Positions 60,051 to 64,000 of a stretch of DNA of 64,000 nt are shown piece by piece. The notes under the pieces were generated by a model, which ran no database searches, was not told the origin of the DNA, and saw only the letters and a program-made list of their open reading frames with translations. Made by a program: the position numbers and the translations under genes. Numbering within the stretch: the first letter of the stretch is position 1; each line of letters opens with the position of its first letter. This DNA comes from Elephas maximus indicus (taxonomy: Eukaryota > Chordata > Mammalia > Proboscidea > Elephantidae). The stretch is taken from assembly GCF_024166365.1 (NCBI RefSeq), contig NC_064822.1, forward strand, positions 108,186,823 to 108,250,822, read 5' to 3'.

Positions 60051-62044
60051 CTAATAATAATAATGATTATCGTTTATGGAGCACCTCCTATATTCCAGGC
60101 TTTGTGTCAGTGTCTGGGAATTCAAGGACAATAAGATACAATCCCGTCCCCTAAAGACGCAACCATTGGGCTCATCCCAAGACTAAAGATACAGAGGCAT
60201 AATATGACGTAGTAAGTGCACATATTGGAGGTCAGAACAGACTTTGGGAGCTCAGAGCAAGGGGCATCTAACCCAGCCTGAGGAGGTCAGGGACAGTTTT
60301 TAGGAGGAGGGGAGTCAAGCTAAGAAAGGGCCAAGCGCATCCTAGAGAGAGGGAGGGTACTTGTGAGGGAGGCTGAAGAGAGGCCAGGCGGTGTGCACAC
60401 GAAGATGTGTGGCCTTTGCCCTCTAAATCCTGCAAGGCCATCTGAAGACTTAGCTCAGGGGAGTGCCAGGGTCTGTTTGTGCCCTGCAAAGTTCTTTCTG
60501 GTTGTGTTTGGGCAGTCCTTTGTTTCATAGAGACCTATTTTCCTTGTGTGAGATGAAGTGGAAGTCAACTTAAATTTGGAAGCTGCCACTCAATCCTAAA
60601 GGAAATACAGTCATGCAATCCCACTAGCAATGATATTCAACCCAACCTCAGCACAAGCCATTTAGAGATGGACACGGTGCTTTCACACTCCCAGGACATG
60701 CCTTTGCAGAAAGAAAAAGAATCAAATAAAATATAGAAGCATACAGCCACCTCCCACTCCAAATGTTACCCTTAGGAAGTACCTCAAAGATGATCTAGTA
60801 CTACCCTCTCTTTTTTTAAAGATGGGGAACATGAGGCTCAAAGAGGGGACATAGCCTGTCAGGGTCACATAGCAAATACAGGCAACCCCCAAACTACCAC
60901 CTAGCAATAAGTGGGACTCTCAATCCAGTGCTCTCCACTTGGCTCAATCGGTAAATGTCTGGAAAGCACAAATGTGAACTGCAGCAGCCTGGGCTGAAGC
61001 CAGACATCAGGAGGAACTTCCTAAGCAATGATGGAACACTAGGATAGGGAACCCGAGGAGAATGGTAAGACCAAGGGTAAGATGGGTTTCATGATGCCTA
61101 GCAGGAGGAGACTAAGGAATAAATAAGATGCCCCCTGTAATCAGTTCATCTCAGCTGCTCTGGAGCACGAGCTCAATGGCAGGGCATGCTTTCAGTTTGC
61201 CACATGAACAGCATGGCAGAAGCAGGGATGATCAAAAACCAAAACATGCAAAACTGACTGACATTTGACCTTGGGATACATGTGTGTTCATTTCAAGTAA
61301 AAAATTGATCTGTACAGATGTGTTATACCGTAGGGAATTTAAAAGAAGTTTGCATCCCTGAGCCTGGAGGAGCTAGGAGAGGGGAAGAATGCTGGGCAGT
61401 GCAAGGCAGTTCTACAAACATTTGCTAAGGCCCTTCTTTGTCCCCTTCCTATGCCATGGAGAGCACTGGGGATACACAGGGAAGGCATAGGCAAGTGCAG
61501 CCAAGCTAAAAATCACTGTAGATCTAACCAAGAACGTAAAGTCCTGATGAATCTGCTTCTCAAGTTAAGTTCCCACCATGGCAGGGGTCCCCTGGTCACC
61601 TGTATTACTCGTCCTCCAGCAGCTTGTGGTAGGTCGTGATCTCAATGTCCCAATGTCCAGGGCCAGCTTCAGATTCATCAGCTCCTGGTACTCTCGAAGC
61701 AGTCGCGCCAGGTCATCTTTGGCCAGCTGCAGGACCTCCCTGAGCTCCACCAGCTTGGCTCAGGCATCTTTGAGGGTCAGCTCCACTCGCTGCTCAGCCT
61801 CGGTGATGGCTGTTTGCAGGTTGTTGTTCTGGGGACAGGAGGAGGGAGAAGGAGGTGTACTGGGTCTCTGAACCCACCTGGATCCATATGAGCACAGATC
61901 CTATCTGTCTGTCCCCACTGGGGATGGAGAAGAGCTTCCCAGTTAGGAAGTGGCCCTGATTCAGGGGAGAACACTGTGAAATCTGAGTCTAATGCAAGCA
62001 GCACTGAGTGGTGAGGTCAGGAAAGCCATTCCTCAATGTCAGAG

Positions 62045-62230
62045 CCATTCATTCACTTCCTCCCTAATACTACGCTCTGTTCTCCACTGCTGGGCATTGA
62101 GAGAGCAATGAACAAGACAAAGCCCCTGAGCCCAACGTGTTCACAGCTGAATGGAGGAGTAGACATTTACAATAGCACAAAGCCATGACATGATGTGAGA
62201 AGGCACAAAGCACCATGGAGCCCAGAAGAG
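62045..62230. repeat. Ancient L2/L3-like interspersed repeat
   Basis: CATTCATTCACTTCCTCCCT, TGGGCATTGAGAGAGCAATG, AACAAGACAAAGCCCC and TTCACAGCTGAATGGAG follow the order seen at 25090 and 55925. Confidence 0.45.
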
Positions 62231-63341
62231 AAATGCTGAGGCAGAAAGGGCTGGGCTTGGCACGAGAAAGAGGAGGTTTCCTAAAGAAAGATGGGGGTGG
62301 ACTTAAAGGAAAAGTGGGAGTTTGAGAGAATGCTAAGGAGGATGGGGAAGTCCATTCCAGGGGAACAGCATGAATCTTGAAAGGAAGTCTGGGGACTAGT
62401 GGGAATTTCAGCATAACAGAACATGGGGAGAGTGACAGGATCACCTTGACCACCAGAGGCAGGGCACTCCCAAGGACCCAGGTGGAAGATGAGTTGTGCT
62501 CTAAGGCCCTCAATCATTTGACTGGGGTAAGGTTAAAAGAATAACAGGGTAGGGCCTGACCTCCCCTTTTATTGTCACACTTGCTTTGTCATCAAAATAT
62601 TAGATCATAAGCCTGGGGGTACTAGGGATGTCATTCTACAGCATATGGCCAATCCCAGGAGCCCTGAGCCTGCCCAGTGGCCAGAACACCCCATCCTGCC
62701 TCCCCTTCTCCTCCCCTGAGGGGTACTTGCTTCTTGACACTCTCCATCTCTGCCTGCAGCCTCTGGACCATCCTGTTGAGCTCCCAAATCTCATTCTTGG
62801 TCCTCCTCAAGTCATCACTGTGCCTGCCAGCTCTGGTCTCCAGCTCCCCAAGCTGCAAGGGAGAAGGAAGAAGTAGTCGTCAACCAAAAAGTCAGAAAGG
62901 AACCAAAAGGGAAAATATGAGACCTGACCTCAGAGGGCAAACTTTGGTGAATGTTCAAAGGGGGTTGGAGGGCGGCTGCCCCTAAAGAACGTGCCGTGGA
63001 AGGAAAGCACTTGAGATAGTCTGGTGTGATTTTTCCACAGTAAAGGAATGTGGATGGCTGCTGCTTATCCTGCTGGGCTTGCTTCACTCAGCAACTTCCT
63101 CAGCCAGCAGTGATGAAGATGATGCTGAGAACAGTGGTGATGATGTTGATGGCAACAATAGTAGTGGTGGTGATGGTGGTGGTAAGCAGGGCCTCTCCTT
63201 TTGGCTGAGGGCACAAGTAGGGGCTAAAGCCCAGCCCGCACTCTCCTTGCCAAGCTGTGGCCTACATTGCTGATCTGTCCAGAGGGGTACCTTTTATAAT
63301 CAGCCCAAAGGCATCTATGAGCTAGCTGTGGCCCTGATAGT

Positions 63342-63369
63342 ATGGATGATGATGATGATGATGATGATG
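63342..63369. repeat. (ATG)n microsatellite
   Basis: About nine ATG/GAT units. A looser GAT/GGT-rich tract lies nearby at 63109-63182. Confidence 0.85.
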
Positions 63370-64000
63370 GTGACAGCTGACATTTGTCAAGCCCCTCCTG
63401 ATCACCTGAATCTATCTATGTATCACATCAAGCTCTTCCAGGAGCCTGGAGGACCTAGGAATTCTGTATCTCCATAAGCCAGTTCTCAGAAGGTTCCTAA
63501 CTCTTCTAACAGTGTAGTGGCCTAGGGCTTGGGTGGCTTAGTTAGGCCAGAATGAAAGGCCCAAGAGGAAGCTGGTTCCTCCAGGATGTTCAGCTCACCC
63601 ACCTTGGTCTGCTACAGGGCCTCGGACTCAGCCTTGCTCCTCTGGCTGATCTCCTTATATTGGACCTTGACTGGAGATGATGCTGTCCAGGTGCAGGTTG
63701 TTGTCCATGGACAGCACCATGGATGTGTTGTTGGATTCCAACAGGACCTGGCTGTACTCCTATAGACAAAAAGCCAATCCTGTTCACATCCAGTTGGCAG
63801 ATCCTCCCTGCAAACCCCTGAGATAGCTTTTTAGTGATTTCGTTAAAAAATATGGGCAAAACTGTCAGCCAGCAGGTCCAAAGAAGAGAAGGTCTCTGTC
63901 CACCACTCCTGCTGTGTAACTTCCATGGGTTTCTTTATCCAGACACTCTGGATGGGGGAGGAGACTTGGAAATTGTTATCCACAGAGGCTAGCAATAACA

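Larger units (their letters stand above)
59164..63759 (-). pseudogene. Type II keratin pseudogene, KRT3/KRT4-like (3' part; continues past right edge)
   Basis: Exon relics in gene order: 63603-63759 (exon 5, 157 nt instead of 165), 62727-62852 (exon 6, intact 126 nt), 61600-61828 (exon 7, 229 nt instead of 221), 59164-59417 (exon 9, ending CFYPKF). Exon 8 was not found. Exon 6 reads [19 protein letters not shown] and exon 7 [17 protein letters not shown]. Lesions: deletions and a frameshift in exon 5; TAG in place of the Tyr codon of LYQTK; TGA at 61760-61762; an 8-bp tandem duplication CAATGTCC (61643-61658); TAA at 61605-61607. Synteny after KRT76 favours KRT3 (cornea), but REYQELM, LALDI and [12 protein letters not shown] look more like KRT4, so I give no symbol. 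Introns persist, so it is a decayed gene and not a retrocopy. Exons 1-4 lie beyond the window. Confidence 0.82.

Noticed and set aside
60980-61015. Possible exon 8 of the last pseudogene (CCTGATGTCTGGCTTC on the minus strand)
   Set aside because: Only the first few codons resemble exon 8; the rest and the donor site do not match.

Overview
This window is mammalian genomic DNA carrying part of the type II (basic) keratin gene cluster. All four keratin loci lie on the minus strand in the order KRT1, KRT77, KRT76-like, KRT3/KRT4-like. This matches the human order KRT1-KRT77-KRT76-KRT3-KRT4. The repeats point to an afrotherian (elephant, hyrax, tenrec and relatives): many tRNA-related SINEs with the tail TATGAGTCGGAATCGAC, and a BovB/RTE-type LINE sharing that tail. 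The species itself is inferred, not read. An intact KRT1 argues against manatee, for which KRT1 loss has been reported.

Layout. 1-5,320: KRT1, nine exons, fully open, 607 aa; its 3' UTR leaves the left edge. 5,400-14,085: intergenic, with ancient MIRs and afrotherian SINEs. 14,086-28,480: KRT77, nine exons, fully open, 572 aa, with introns full of repeats. 28,550-39,270: intergenic, holding a 2.6-kb 5'-truncated RTE LINE with a 12-bp target duplication, an (ATT)n microsatellite and a 0.9-kb hexamer array. 39,275-50,270: a KRT76 pseudogene with all nine exons recognisable but about eight independent lesions. 50,300-58,640: intergenic, with retroposon 3' ends, an RTE fragment and one copy of a 262-bp duplication. 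58,638-64,000: the 3' half of a second dead keratin gene (KRT3/KRT4-like), which continues past the right edge.

Function. Type II keratins pair with type I keratins to form the epithelial intermediate-filament cytoskeleton. KRT1 (partner KRT10) serves suprabasal epidermis. KRT77 is a minor keratin of sweat-duct and related epithelium. KRT76 belongs to palate and gingiva, and KRT3 to cornea. This genome keeps the two epidermal/adnexal genes and has lost the next two in the row. The three promoters in view share a TATA box with a CK-box (AARCCAAA-type) about 55-60 bp upstream of it, which suggests common ancestry and epithelial control.

Nothing looks like a wholly new system. The interest lies in adjacent keratin losses, unusual KRT77 residues and several informative retroposition structures.
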